Below are positions 27,048 to 36,120 of a stretch of DNA of 64,000 bases, piece by piece. Both the position numbers and the translations under genes were made by a program. The stretch's first letter is position 1, and every line of letters begins with the position of its first letter. Origin of the DNA: Actinoplanes sp. M2I2 (GTDB lineage Bacteria > Actinomycetota > Actinomycetes > Mycobacteriales > Micromonosporaceae); contig NZ_JALPVJ010000005.1 of assembly GCF_023544445.1 (NCBI RefSeq), positions 186,001 through 250,000 on the forward strand. Reading direction: 5' to 3'. The notes below the pieces were generated by a model that worked only from the letters and a program-made list of their open reading frames with translations, ran no database searches and was not told where the DNA came from.

Positions 27048-28655
27048 ATGGGCATCATTCGGGACATGCAGCGGGTGCACGCCACTCAGGCGTTCGCCGA
27101 TCAGCGGGCCAACACCGCGGCCGCCCACCAGCGCGATTTGATCCGGCGCAACGCCGATCACGCGATAGCCGCGGCTCAGCAGGCCGCGGGTGACACCGAC
27201 CGCAAACGGGAGCACCAGCGGCTCTACGTCGAGGCCAAGACGGCCGACACCGCCGCGGCCAACGCCGAGATCCGGGCCCGGTTGAGCGACCTCGACGCGC
27301 TGCTGCTCTCCACACTCGACGTCGACGACCACATCGACCTCCAGTTGTTCAAGAAGCCGACGGAGGTGCCGCCGTTCGATCCCGGGCCGCTGGCCCGCCC
27401 GCACCCGGAGCCGCGGTGGGAGAGCTACGTGCCGCCGCAGCCCCGGGGAGTCGGCAAGATCCTCGGTGGCGACCGGCTGCGCCAGCAGCAGACGGCCGGC
27501 GCGCAGCGGGCCTACGACGACGCGCGGGCCCGGTGGCTCCAGGCCGAGCAGCGGCGCAAGCAGCAACTGGCGTCACGCCGGCGCGCGTACGAGGAGAGCC
27601 TGCGCAAGTACGAGGCGAGGATCGCCGCCTACAACGCCGAGGTGGACCGGTTCGCCGCCGCGGTGGCCGACGCCGATCCCGCCTCGGTGGTCGAGTACTT
27701 CGCGATGGTGCTGGGCAACTCCGTCTACCCCGACGACTTCCCGCAGCACTTCCGGCTGGCCTATCTGCCCAAGCAGCGCCACCTGCTGATCGAGTACCAC
27801 CTGCCGCCGATCGAGGTGATCCCGCACGTCAAGGAGTACCGCTACGACCGGTTCCGCGACGACGTGACCGCGATCCCGCGCGACGAGGGCGAGATCCGCA
27901 GCCGGTACGTCGAGGTGATCGCCCGGGTGACCCTGCGGACCATCCACGAGGTCATCGAGGCCGACCGCGGCGGCCTGGTGCGGCAGGTGTCGTTCAACGG
28001 CATCGTCGACACCATCGACCGGCGCACCGGCCGGTTCGTCCGCCCCTGCCTGGTGTCGATCCAGACCAGCCGCGAGACGTTCGCCGCGATCAAGCTGCGC
28101 CGGGTCGACCCGGTCGCCTGCGTGAAGCACCTCGAGGGCGCGCTGTCGGCGACACCCGACGAGCTCGCGGCCGTCCCGGCGAAGATCGACTTCGAACGGG
28201 ACGCCGACCGCGACTTCACCGAGGAGTTCAACGTGCTCGCCGAGATCGACGAGCGCCCCAACCTGGTCGCGCTGACCGACGCGGCCTGGGAGCAGCAGCT
28301 CGCCGACCTGTTCGGCGTGATGGGCCTGGAGATGGCCCCGCCCACCCGCACCGACCTGGGCACCCGCTGGCACGCCACCGACCCGCGACCGATCTTCGGC
28401 GGGCCGGTGGTGATCTTCGCGATGCGGGGCGGAGCGGCCGGTTCGGCCGCGGTGCACGCGCTGGCCGGCGCGGTCACGGCGGCCGGGGCGACCAAGGGCA
28501 TCCTGGTCTCGCTGGGCGGCATCGACCCGGAGGCGTACGACGCGGTGGCCGGCCGGCCGCTCGAGCTGATCGACGGACAGGCCCTGGTCACGCTGCTCTC
28601 CCACTACTGCCGCGTGAAAGCCCGCATCGAGCGGACCACCACTACTGCCGGGTGA
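27048..28655 (+). CDS. Mrr-like restriction endonuclease family protein with inactive nuclease domain
   Basis: 535 residues from ATG 27048, which has GAGG seven bases upstream. Residues about 10-215 are long charged coiled-coil helices (Arg/Gln/Glu-rich). The middle contains the family segment with EVIPHVKEYRYDRFRDDV. The C-terminal domain of about 115 residues follows Mrr_cat proteins, including DPRPIFGGPVVIFAM, GATKGILVSLGG and PLELIDGQAL. The catalytic residues are missing: the DGGxD position reads TDLGTRW and the QAK triad reads FAM. DNA cleavage is thus unlikely, leaving possible DNA binding. The 3' end carries a 38-bp tandem duplication that changed the last residues. Confidence 0.78.
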   Translation: MGIIRDMQRVHATQAFADQRANTAAAHQRDLIRRNADHAIAAAQQAAGDTDRKREHQRLYVEAKTADTAAANAEIRARLSDLDALLLSTLDVDDHIDLQLFKKPTEVPPFDPGPLARPHPEPRWESYVPPQPRGVGKILGGDRLRQQQTAGAQRAYDDARARWLQAEQRRKQQLASRRRAYEESLRKYEARIAAYNAEVDRFAAAVADADPASVVEYFAMVLGNSVYPDDFPQHFRLAYLPKQRHLLIEYHLPPIEVIPHVKEYRYDRFRDDVTAIPRDEGEIRSRYVEVIARVTLRTIHEVIEADRGGLVRQVSFNGIVDTIDRRTGRFVRPCLVSIQTSRETFAAIKLRRVDPVACVKHLEGALSATPDELAAVPAKIDFERDADRDFTEEFNVLAEIDERPNLVALTDAAWEQQLADLFGVMGLEMAPPTRTDLGTRWHATDPRPIFGGPVVIFAMRGGAAGSAAVHALAGAVTAAGATKGILVSLGGIDPEAYDAVAGRPLELIDGQALVTLLSHYCRVKARIERTTTTAG

Positions 28656-28676
28656 AAGCCCGGATCGAGCGGACCA
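28601..28676. repeat. 38-bp tandem duplication at the 3' end of the Mrr-like gene
   Basis: Bases 28601-28638 are repeated at 28639-28676 with two mismatches. Because 38 is not a multiple of three, the second copy is read in another frame, and the gene stops inside it. The ancestral C-terminus is still readable in the second copy (ending RIERTTVA, stop at 28685-28687). Confidence 0.85.
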
Positions 28677-28689
28677 CGGTGGCCTGAAG

Positions 28690-28724
28690 ACTCGCGCCGG
28701 GCCCTCTCACGGCCCGGCGCGAGT
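28690..28724. terminator. Bidirectional hairpin terminator
   Basis: A perfect 14-bp stem (28690-28703 with 28711-28724) with a 7-base loop lies between the convergent Mrr-like and FkbM genes. It reaches the first base of the FkbM stop codon. Confidence 0.8.
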
Positions 28725-29533
28725 CACGGCCCGGCCCGGTGCGAGCCCCGGGCCGGCCGGACGGCGTAGACGTCTCCCGCGTTCGCCTCGTGCGGGAGCG
28801 CGAGGAGGTGGCGCAGCACCTCGGGCTTCGGCGCCCAGCGACCGGTCAGCTCCAGGGTCTCCCCCGGCGAGACGTCGAAGCCCGTGTACCCGAGGTCGTC
28901 GAGCCGGTCGAGGCAGCGCCGCCCCACCTCGCGGCTGATCGTCGTGTACTCGAACGACAACGCCGGCACGGGCGCGCTCAGACCGGCCAGCACCTGGTCC
29001 TCGTACCCCTCGACGTCGATCTTGATGAACGCCGGCCGGCCGAAGCGGCGCACGAGCGAGTCGAGCGTGACGATCCGCACGGCGATCACCTCGTCCCAGA
29101 CCTCCTGGCGCCACCCGCGCGCGCCGTTGGCCGCGTCGACGAAACCCTCCGACAGGGTGGAGACCGTCGGGTTCCTGGTGTTCACGCGGAGCGGGAGGAT
29201 GCCCGACCGCCCGCCGCACGCGGCTTGAATGATCTTGACTCGCAGGTCGCTGCCGTAGATGCGGCCCAGAGCGGAGGCGCACATCGGCTGCGGCTCGACC
29301 GCCACCACCCGGGCGCCGAGCCGCTGGAAGCTCGCCACCCGGTCACCCACGTGCGCGCCGATGTCGAAGACCAGGTCGCCGGGGCCGACGAACCGGCTGT
29401 AGAGCTCGTCCAGGGCGGCGGCCCGGTCGGCGTCGCCGTAATAGAAGCGCAGCGAGCGGCGCAGCGGCGCCAGGGAGTGGTCGGAAAGCAGGTCGGCGAT
29501 CACCGCCGGAAGGGGCCGGCCCGGTTCGGTCAT
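28724..29533 (-). CDS. FkbM-family methyltransferase
   Basis: 269 residues. The SAM-binding Rossmann core has motif I LVFDIGAHVGDRV at about residues 53-65 and the acidic end of beta-2 VVAVEPQP. The FkbM signature IKIDVEGYEDQVLAGL is followed by ALSFEYTT. The family O-methylates sugars, lipids or polyketides. It is monocistronic here, divergent from a small gene and convergent to the Mrr-like gene. No glycan or polyketide cluster lies near, so the substrate is unknown. The protein is cytoplasmic, with an N-terminal helical cap of about 45 residues. Confidence 0.88.
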   Translation of the reverse strand: MTEPGRPLPAVIADLLSDHSLAPLRRSLRFYYGDADRAAALDELYSRFVGPGDLVFDIGAHVGDRVASFQRLGARVVAVEPQPMCASALGRIYGSDLRVKIIQAACGGRSGILPLRVNTRNPTVSTLSEGFVDAANGARGWRQEVWDEVIAVRIVTLDSLVRRFGRPAFIKIDVEGYEDQVLAGLSAPVPALSFEYTTISREVGRRCLDRLDDLGYTGFDVSPGETLELTGRWAPKPEVLRHLLALPHEANAGDVYAVRPARGSHRAGP

Positions 29534-29660
29534 GACCGTGCGCGTTCCCCACCGTCACCGTTTGATGCGACGTCCCCGGCTCGGGAATCGGGCATACCCG
29601 GCCGCCGATCGGGTAGTCGGAGCGAGAGTTGACGCCGTCCGACCGACCAGGAGGGAAGCC

Positions 29661-29849
29661 ATGACCAACATTCAGCAGCCGGAGATGCGCCGCAGCGAGG
29701 AGTCGCCGACCACCAAGCAGCGCACCCAGGACGCCGACCCGACCCAGGCGCCCGGCGGCAGCCACGACAAGACCGGGAACACCCCGGTGCCGGAGGGGCA
29801 GGAGTCGCCCTACGGTCCCAGCGGGAAGACGGCGAGCGACAACTCCTGA
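29661..29849 (+). CDS. Small hydrophilic disordered protein
   Basis: 62 residues from ATG 29661, preceded by GGAGGGAAG. It is rich in Gln, Thr, Pro, Ser and Lys with no hydrophobic core and no cysteine, so it is likely disordered. Sequences like it (polar, with PTTKQRTQDADPTQ and KTASDNS) recur in Micromonosporaceae as stress- or sporulation-associated small proteins, but I cannot name a family. Its stop overlaps a CTG that could begin the next gene, hinting at coupling. Confidence 0.6.
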   Translation: MTNIQQPEMRRSEESPTTKQRTQDADPTQAPGGSHDKTGNTPVPEGQESPYGPSGKTASDNS

Positions 29850-29917
29850 GGCACTTCCCCAGCCGGTGGACGCTCGGCATCCACGACCGGGCTCGCGAGG
29901 ACGTCCCCGGTCTGCCG

Positions 29918-30580
29918 GTGGTGATGCTCCACGGGCTGGCCGTGTCACACCGCTATCTCCTGCCCACGGCCGACGCGCTGGCCGACCGGCACCCGGTCGT
30001 CCTGCCCGACCTGCCGGGTTTCGGCCTCAGCGACAAACCCCGGCGGGCGTACGACGTCCGCGAGCACGCCGAAGTGATGGCCATCTGGCTGGCCGCGCGG
30101 GGTCTCGACCGGGTCGCCCTGGTCGGGCACTCGTTCGGCGCCGAGGTGGCCGCCCGTCTGGCCGTGCTCGTGCCCGAGGCGGTCGCGGCCGTGGTGCTGT
30201 CCAGCCCGACCACCGACCCGCGCGCCCGCAGCCGCCGCGGGCTGATCGGCCGGTGGCTGCTGGACACCCAGGTGGAGGCGCCGTGGCAGGTGCCGATCCT
30301 CGCGCGCGACATCGCCGACGCCAAACCGTGGCGGGTGCTGGCGACCGTCGGGCACTCCGTCCGCAACGTCGTCGAGGACGATCTGGTGAAGCTGGGCGTG
30401 CGTCCGCTCGTGCTGGCCGGCGCCCTCGACCCGGTCGCCCCGTGGCGGTGGCGGGCCGAGGTGGCGGCCATCACCGGCGGCACGACCGTCACCGTCCCCC
30501 GGGCCGCGCACAACGTGCTGACCACGTCGCCGCGCCGGTCGGCCGACGCGATCGCCGCTCACCTGCGGACGGCAGGTTAG
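29918..30580 (+). CDS. Alpha/beta hydrolase (true 5' end probably at a CTG, 29846)
   Basis: From GTG 29918 the protein has 220 residues and begins directly at VMLHGLAVSHRY, the oxyanion-loop strand. The fold therefore lacks its first strands. The frame continues upstream without stops and reads as a normal hydrolase N-terminus (RWTLGIHDRAREDVPGLPV) back to CTG 29846, which overlaps the preceding stop as CTGA. No ATG, GTG or TTG is available there. The nucleophile elbow is LVGHSFGAE, and acid (GALDPVAP) and His (RAAHNVL) follow. It is a serine hydrolase of unknown substrate (esterase, lipase or haloperoxidase-like). It overlaps the end of the convergent helicase gene by four bases. Confidence 0.78.
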   Translation: MVMLHGLAVSHRYLLPTADALADRHPVVLPDLPGFGLSDKPRRAYDVREHAEVMAIWLAARGLDRVALVGHSFGAEVAARLAVLVPEAVAAVVLSSPTTDPRARSRRGLIGRWLLDTQVEAPWQVPILARDIADAKPWRVLATVGHSVRNVVEDDLVKLGVRPLVLAGALDPVAPWRWRAEVAAITGGTTVTVPRAAHNVLTTSPRRSADAIAAHLRTAG

Positions 30581-33500
30581 GCGAGCTCGGAAGCGAGGCC
30601 GCGCGGTGACGGGGTGATGTCGAGCTCGGCCAGGCGCTGCCACACCGGGCCCATCGCTGCTTCAGGCTCGCGGGCGTAGATGCTGCCCCGGATGCGGACG
30701 AAGACGCAGTTGCCGACCCGCTCCAGCACGGCCTGGCGGCGCATGTCGCTCTCCCACTGCTCCGGGCCGTGATAGGCGTCGCCGTCACACTCGATGGCCA
30801 GCCGGCGGCCGTCCGGGGCGTTGAGCACGAAGTCGATGCGGTAGGCGCCGATCCGGAACTGCGGGATGGGCCGGAACCCGCGGGCCAGCAGGCGCTTGAG
30901 CACGTCGCGTTCGAAGCCGCTCTCGCAGCGCGCGGCCAGGTCGGCCGCCTCCTCGGCCGGGGTCAGATTCAGCGCGTACGTCAGGAGCAGGCCCCGGGCG
31001 TCGTCGGCGAGCAGCGAGCCCGGCCGCACCGAGTGGAAGATCCACAGCTGGTCCCGCGCCCGTGACGCGGCGACGTTGACCCGCCGGTGATACTCGCGCT
31101 TGGTGAACGCGGCCACCCGCGGGTCGTTGTCGGAGACCACCATGGACACCAGCACGATGTCGCGCTCGTCGCCCTGGAACGTGTACGCGTCGCCGACCCG
31201 CAGGCGGCGCGCCTGGATCTCGTCCTCGCCGATCTCCTCCCGCAGCTGATGCAGCAGGTAGCCGGCCTGACCGCTCGTGCTCAGCAGCGAGATCACGCCG
31301 AGCGTCCGCCCGTCGTACAGCGGGTCGCGCACGATCTCGGCGACCTGCCGCACCAGGGCGTCGGCCTCGGCCACGTTGACGTCGCCGAAGCCGGAGAGCG
31401 GCTGCCGCACTCCCTCGGGCAGGAACACCGTCCGGAGGGGAGCGAACGCCGGCCGGTCCGCGCGCAGCGGCATGATCTTGCCGTCGTAGTAGTGCCGCGA
31501 CGAGAACTCGATAATCTGCGGCACGCAGCGGAAGTGCTCGGTGAGCAGGATCCGCTCGGGCGAGCGACGCACCGCGTGGTCGTAGAGCGACGACTCCGGG
31601 TCGAAGTGCTCGGCCGACGGCACGTCGTCGAGATGGCTGTGGATCAGGCCGGTGACCGGCCCGACGAACCCCAGCTGCGGCCCGATCTGCTGGTCGTCGC
31701 CGACCACCACGGCCCGTTCGGCCAGCGACAGCACCGGCAGGGCGAACAGGTCGGCCTGCGACGCCTCGTCCACGATCACCACGTCGAAGTGGGCGCCGCC
31801 GGCGAACTGCTCGACCGCCCGGTCGACCGACATGACCCAGACCGGCACCGCCTCGACGGCCGACTCCATCGCCCGCTGCGCGTGAGCCTGCCAGGCCGCC
31901 GCCGTCCGTCCCGTGCCCTTACCGATCTTGCGGAGCGCGGTGGTCCAGTCGGCCAGCGCGGCCCGGCGCCGGTCGTCCAGGCTGCGCGACACCTCGAGCC
32001 AGGCCGAGGCCACCACCAGCTCCGACGTGCGCCGCCGGATCTTGTCGCGGGCGCTCTCGACCCGCTTGGCCAGCACCGCCGGGTCGACGCTGCCGATCAC
32101 GTCGTCGAACCAGGTCTGCGCCCGCCGCCACTGCCACGCCGCCAGGCACGCCTTGCCGCTGACCGGCGGAACCCGGCCGGCCTCGATCTGCGCGGCCCAC
32201 TCGGGCGCCACCGCCGCGAGCCGGCCCAGCTTGTCGCGGAGCTCCTCGGCCTGCGGACGCAGACCGCTCAGCCGGCGAACCTCGGCCACCTCGTCGTCCC
32301 AGCCGTCCAGGGTCGCCCAGGCCTTGGCGAGGCGCGGCCACGGTTCCAGCATCGCCGCCGTGGACCGCTGACTCTCGACCAGATTGTCCAGCCGGTACAC
32401 CGCCGGGGCGGCGTCGAGCAGCGTCGCCACCCGCGCCAGCCGATCGGGGTCGAGGTCCAGGTCGTGCTGCGGTACGAGGTGGGCCAGCCGGTCGGCCAGC
32501 GCGGGCCAGTGCCGGACGTCCCAGTCGAGCGACTGCCCGGCGTCGGCCAGCAGCGCGCCGGCCCAGAACTCCGGGTCGCCCCAGCCGCCCGCGGGCGCGG
32601 CGATGTCGAGCCGCTGCCGCCACTCCGACCAGTGCGCGCCCAGGCGCTGGCGGGCCTGGCCGCGGCGCACCCACGCGGCGGCCACGTCGACGTCCTCGGT
32701 GCTGCGCAACGGCTCGCCGTCCACGCGTACGTCATCGGCCACCCGGAACAGGGCGGCCTGGAGCAGGCGGCTCAGGCCGCGGCCGCTCGCGAACCGCTGC
32801 CGGATCTCGGCCAGCTGGGCCAGCAGACGTTTCGGCTCCGCGGCGTACGCCTCCGGGACGCTCACCTGGTGACCGGCCAGCACCCGGGTCAACGAGGCCA
32901 GCTCGGCCAGCAGCGCCTCGGTGGCGGCGACGTGGTCGGTCCAGACCGCGCGCCAGTGCGCGTCGGTGAGCAGCCGGCCCAGGCGATCGGTCCACGTGCC
33001 CTCGCGGCGGCGGAGCCAGGCCACCGCGTCGTGCAGGTCGTCGCGGGCGGCGGCGACGTTCGCATTCCGTACGGCGGCCAGGTCGAGACCCGCGGCCGCG
33101 AGTTCACTCGTCTCCTCGAGGAGCGCGTCGCGTTCGGCTCGCCGCTGTCGCTCCTCGGCCGCCACCGGCAGGTCGTCGACGACCGGCAGCGGCTCGAGGG
33201 CCTGCGCGCGGTCCCACGGCGAGATGCGGGTGGACAGGTCGAGCACCGTGGCGAACTCGGCCGCCTCGAGCGGCGGAGGACCGTTCACCGGGTCGGGGAT
33301 GCCGGCGTCCTGGGCGGCCCGCTCCCGCAGCCAGGCGCCCACCTCGACCGGCGTCATCGGAGCGCCGTCGATGACGTACGTGACCGCCTCGTTCTCGGCG
33401 ATCGCGCGCAGCCCGCCGAGGGCCACGGCCAGCTCGCGCTCGGCCTCCTCCAGCAGCGTGGTCAGCCGTTCGACCCGGCGCGCCTCGGCCGCCTTGTCCA

Positions 33501-34833
33501 GCGTGGCGGCTCGGTCGGACAGCTCGCGGGCGGCCAGCTGCAACTGCACGAGCTGATCGGTGGTGCGGCCCAGCACGGCCAGGCACAGCGACCGGATCTC
33601 CTCGGGCAGCCCGTCCCGGAGCACCCGCAGCGGGTCCTCCTTCTGGGCCACGACCAGCACCCGCTTGCCGTTGGCCATGAGGTGGCAGATCAGGTTGCGG
33701 ATCGTGTGGGTCTTGCCGGTGCCCGGCGGCCCCTGCACGGCCACGTTCCGGTGCTGGGCGAGGCGGCGGGCGATCGACTCCTGCGCCTCGTTCGTGGGCA
33801 GCGGCATCAGCAGGCGCTCGCCGACCCGCTGCCAGCGACCGTCGTCGTCGCCGGGCATCCGCAGTTTGCTCGGCTCATGGGCGACGATCGCGGCCAGCGC
33901 GCCGACCGCGGCGGTGTCCCCGGTCAGCAGGCGGTCGCGCAGGTTCTCCAGAAAGCCGCGGAGCAGCCGTTGCCGGGGCCGGGCGAACAGGACGCCCACG
34001 TCCTTGACGTGCGGCCGGGTCGTGTCCTCGCTGGTGATCAGCCGGTCGTAGCCCAGACGGCCGAGCGCCCGCTCGAACAGCTCCCGGCGCTCCAGGTCGT
34101 TCCAGAGGTCGACCTCGAGGGTGCCGGCCGGCCCGGCCAGGGCGACGAGCTGGGTCAGGTACCGGTCGTCGAGCCCCGACAGGGCGTCGGTCTGCAGCCG
34201 GGACGGGCCGGCCGGGGACACGGTGATGAGCGAGCGATCGGGCTCGTACTCGATCAGCACCGGGGTCGCGACCAGCGGATAACGCACGCGCTCGCCGTTG
34301 ACCGTGGTCTCGAGGAGGCCGTGACCCCAGACGAGCTCGGTGGTGGCGGCGGTCATGTCGAGCTGATGCATGAGATCGAAGAGCCTGCGGTGCAACGCCC
34401 GGGTCTTCTCGGCCTCACCGGTGGCCTCGGCCCACGGCCGCCACACCTCGTCGCGCCAGGCCGCGAACTCGGCCGGCTCCTCACCGGTGGCGGCCTCACC
34501 GGTGGCGGCCTCGGCGGCCGGCTCGGTCGAGGCGGTGATGTCGCCGCGCAGCCGCCGGCGCAACTCCGGAGGCACGCTCACCGGCGGCGGCAGCTCGGGC
34601 AGCCCGACCCGCAACCAGGACGTCCCGTCGACCTCCCCCGGCCGCGGCTCCACGCCGCTCGCTGTGGGGCCGAGGTCACAGGCCGGATGCCGGGGCAGGG
34701 CGTCCAGCCGGAAGGCATCGGCGGGCACGGTCCGCGCGGGCCGTTCCATCTGAGCGCGTACGGCCAGCAGGTAATCGGCGACCGCGACGGCCCGATCCCG
34801 GATCGTCGTGGGCGACTCCAGCTGCTCGGCCAT
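30577..34833 (-). CDS. Large SF1 helicase with C-terminal PD-(D/E)XK (DUF559/Vsr-like) nuclease domain
   Basis: 1,418 residues from ATG 34833, whose GGAGG is directly adjacent (zero spacing), so the start is not secure. A wHTH-poor N-terminal region (1-350) is followed by Walker A VQGPPGTGKTH at about 367-376. A long helical insertion (about 430-1000) separates the two halves of the ATPase. Motif II is VIVDEASQADLF, motif III VVVGDDQQIGPQ, motif V GDAYTFQGDERDIVLVS and motif VI RRVNVAASRARDQLW. Residues about 1303-1400 form a nuclease with FERDVL, RIDFVL and IECDGDAYH, giving Glu1308, Asp1334, Glu1348. Helicase-nuclease fusions of this type are frequent in bacterial defence islands. Its role here is not shown. 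Confidence 0.85.
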   Translation of the reverse strand: MAEQLESPTTIRDRAVAVADYLLAVRAQMERPARTVPADAFRLDALPRHPACDLGPTASGVEPRPGEVDGTSWLRVGLPELPPPVSVPPELRRRLRGDITASTEPAAEAATGEAATGEEPAEFAAWRDEVWRPWAEATGEAEKTRALHRRLFDLMHQLDMTAATTELVWGHGLLETTVNGERVRYPLVATPVLIEYEPDRSLITVSPAGPSRLQTDALSGLDDRYLTQLVALAGPAGTLEVDLWNDLERRELFERALGRLGYDRLITSEDTTRPHVKDVGVLFARPRQRLLRGFLENLRDRLLTGDTAAVGALAAIVAHEPSKLRMPGDDDGRWQRVGERLLMPLPTNEAQESIARRLAQHRNVAVQGPPGTGKTHTIRNLICHLMANGKRVLVVAQKEDPLRVLRDGLPEEIRSLCLAVLGRTTDQLVQLQLAARELSDRAATLDKAAEARRVERLTTLLEEAERELAVALGGLRAIAENEAVTYVIDGAPMTPVEVGAWLRERAAQDAGIPDPVNGPPPLEAAEFATVLDLSTRISPWDRAQALEPLPVVDDLPVAAEERQRRAERDALLEETSELAAAGLDLAAVRNANVAAARDDLHDAVAWLRRREGTWTDRLGRLLTDAHWRAVWTDHVAATEALLAELASLTRVLAGHQVSVPEAYAAEPKRLLAQLAEIRQRFASGRGLSRLLQAALFRVADDVRVDGEPLRSTEDVDVAAAWVRRGQARQRLGAHWSEWRQRLDIAAPAGGWGDPEFWAGALLADAGQSLDWDVRHWPALADRLAHLVPQHDLDLDPDRLARVATLLDAAPAVYRLDNLVESQRSTAAMLEPWPRLAKAWATLDGWDDEVAEVRRLSGLRPQAEELRDKLGRLAAVAPEWAAQIEAGRVPPVSGKACLAAWQWRRAQTWFDDVIGSVDPAVLAKRVESARDKIRRRTSELVVASAWLEVSRSLDDRRRAALADWTTALRKIGKGTGRTAAAWQAHAQRAMESAVEAVPVWVMSVDRAVEQFAGGAHFDVVIVDEASQADLFALPVLSLAERAVVVGDDQQIGPQLGFVGPVTGLIHSHLDDVPSAEHFDPESSLYDHAVRRSPERILLTEHFRCVPQIIEFSSRHYYDGKIMPLRADRPAFAPLRTVFLPEGVRQPLSGFGDVNVAEADALVRQVAEIVRDPLYDGRTLGVISLLSTSGQAGYLLHQLREEIGEDEIQARRLRVGDAYTFQGDERDIVLVSMVVSDNDPRVAAFTKREYHRRVNVAASRARDQLWIFHSVRPGSLLADDARGLLLTYALNLTPAEEAADLAARCESGFERDVLKRLLARGFRPIPQFRIGAYRIDFVLNAPDGRRLAIECDGDAYHGPEQWESDMRRQAVLERVGNCVFVRIRGSIYAREPEAAMGPVWQRLAELDITPSPRGLASELA

Positions 34834-34963
34834 CCTCCGGAGTCTAGGGCGCCCGGTCCCGTGCCTCGTTGCGGTCGGCCCCGGTGTGCCGATCGGGGGA
34901 GGCGACGGCATCCCGGCGACGGCTATGGTGTCGCCGCTGATCATCAAGAAGAGCGGGGAAGAC

Positions 34964-35995
34964 GTGAGCGACAAGGCACCCGAGACGCCGGACGAGGACC
35001 GCCCGGACGCCCGGGACCCTCTCACGCCGCAGCAGCAGCCGCCGGGGTACTACCAGGTGCCGCCCGGTCACGACCCCTGGTCGGCGTACCGCGACCCGCA
35101 GCAGGGGATGCCCGGTCACGACCCCTACGGTGCGCCCGGCTATCCGCCGGCCGGATACGGAGGCCCCGGCTACCAGCTGCCGGCCGGTTACTACGCCGGC
35201 CCCGACGACCCCCTGGTCAGCGCCGACTTCGCCGGCTGGTGGCGGCGCAGCTTCGGTCTGCTGTCGGTCGCCTGGCAGCCCATGGTGCAGGTACAGCTTC
35301 TCTGGGCGATCCCGCTGGTCGTCGCCGGCGTCTTCGCGACTCTCTACACACCGGATCAGACGGTCACCTTCAACTCCACCACGCCACCGGACTTCAGCGA
35401 GACCTTCGAACCGTTGCTCCTGGTGCTGCCCTTCACGCTGATCGCCGTGCTGCTCACCGTGATCGCCCAGCTGGCCACGCTGGACGTGCTGGTCCAGCGG
35501 GCCACCGGCCGGCCCGTCTCCGCCGGTCAGGCACTGCTCGCCGGACTGCGCCGCTTCCCCGCCATGCTGGGCTGGCAGATCGTGGCCGGCCTGGTCGTCC
35601 TGCTGGGCTTCGTCCTCTGCTTCCTGCCCGGCTTCTACGCGGCGATCGTCTTCCTGATCCTGCCGCCGATCATCCTGCTCGAGCGCGGCGCCGGAGTCGG
35701 CCGGGCCTTCCGGCTGTTCCACGCCGACTTCGGCGCCTCGGTAGCCCGCATCGCCACCGTCGTAGGCGTCTACCTCGGGTTCATCGTGATCGAGGCCATC
35801 TTCACCGCGATCCTCAGCCCGACCACCGGAGCCGTGACCGCGCTCAGCGTGGCCGGGGCCGTCCTGTCCGCCATGTTCTCGGTGGCCACCGGCGTGGTCG
35901 TCAGTCCCCTGATCCTGACCGCCTACGCCGACATGCGCGCCCGGCACGAGCCCTTCTCGACCGCCTACCTGGTCCCCCACCCCGGCACCAACTGA
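34964..35995 (+). CDS. Multi-TM membrane protein with proline/tyrosine-rich cytoplasmic N-terminus
   Basis: 343 residues from GTG 34964, preceded by GGGGA; upstream in-frame starts lack a ribosome site. Residues 1-80 are Pro/Gly/Tyr-rich, with repeats such as PGHDPWSAY and PGHDPYGAPGYPPAGYG, as in many actinobacterial envelope proteins. Residues about 95-330 hold six membrane helices in the DUF975/YciC-like arrangement (FWRSFGLL-type start, then a cytoplasmic loop RATGRPVSAGQAL and ERGAGVGRAFRLFH). Proteins of this family are thought to act in envelope or secretion homeostasis, but none has a settled function. Divergent from the helicase gene with a gap of 130 bp. Confidence 0.75.
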   Translation: MSDKAPETPDEDRPDARDPLTPQQQPPGYYQVPPGHDPWSAYRDPQQGMPGHDPYGAPGYPPAGYGGPGYQLPAGYYAGPDDPLVSADFAGWWRRSFGLLSVAWQPMVQVQLLWAIPLVVAGVFATLYTPDQTVTFNSTTPPDFSETFEPLLLVLPFTLIAVLLTVIAQLATLDVLVQRATGRPVSAGQALLAGLRRFPAMLGWQIVAGLVVLLGFVLCFLPGFYAAIVFLILPPIILLERGAGVGRAFRLFHADFGASVARIATVVGVYLGFIVIEAIFTAILSPTTGAVTALSVAGAVLSAMFSVATGVVVSPLILTAYADMRARHEPFSTAYLVPHPGTN

Positions 35996-36040
35996 TCCCC
36001 GGGCCGGGGGAGAGCGAACTGCGAACCGGCCGATCGCCGC

Positions 36041-36120
36041 GTGCGGCGTGCGGCGTCCGGCGCGCGGCGTCCGGCGCGCGGCGTCCGGCGTGCGGCGTCC
36101 GGCGTGCGGCGCGCGCGGCG
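36041..36120. repeat. Tandem ggcgtccggcgcgc repeat
   Basis: About five to six imperfect units of 14 bp (gcggcgtccggcgc and variants with cgtgc) lie in the 209-bp gap between convergent genes. The motif resembles the ccggacg array at 43.8 kb. No gene is present. Confidence 0.75.
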
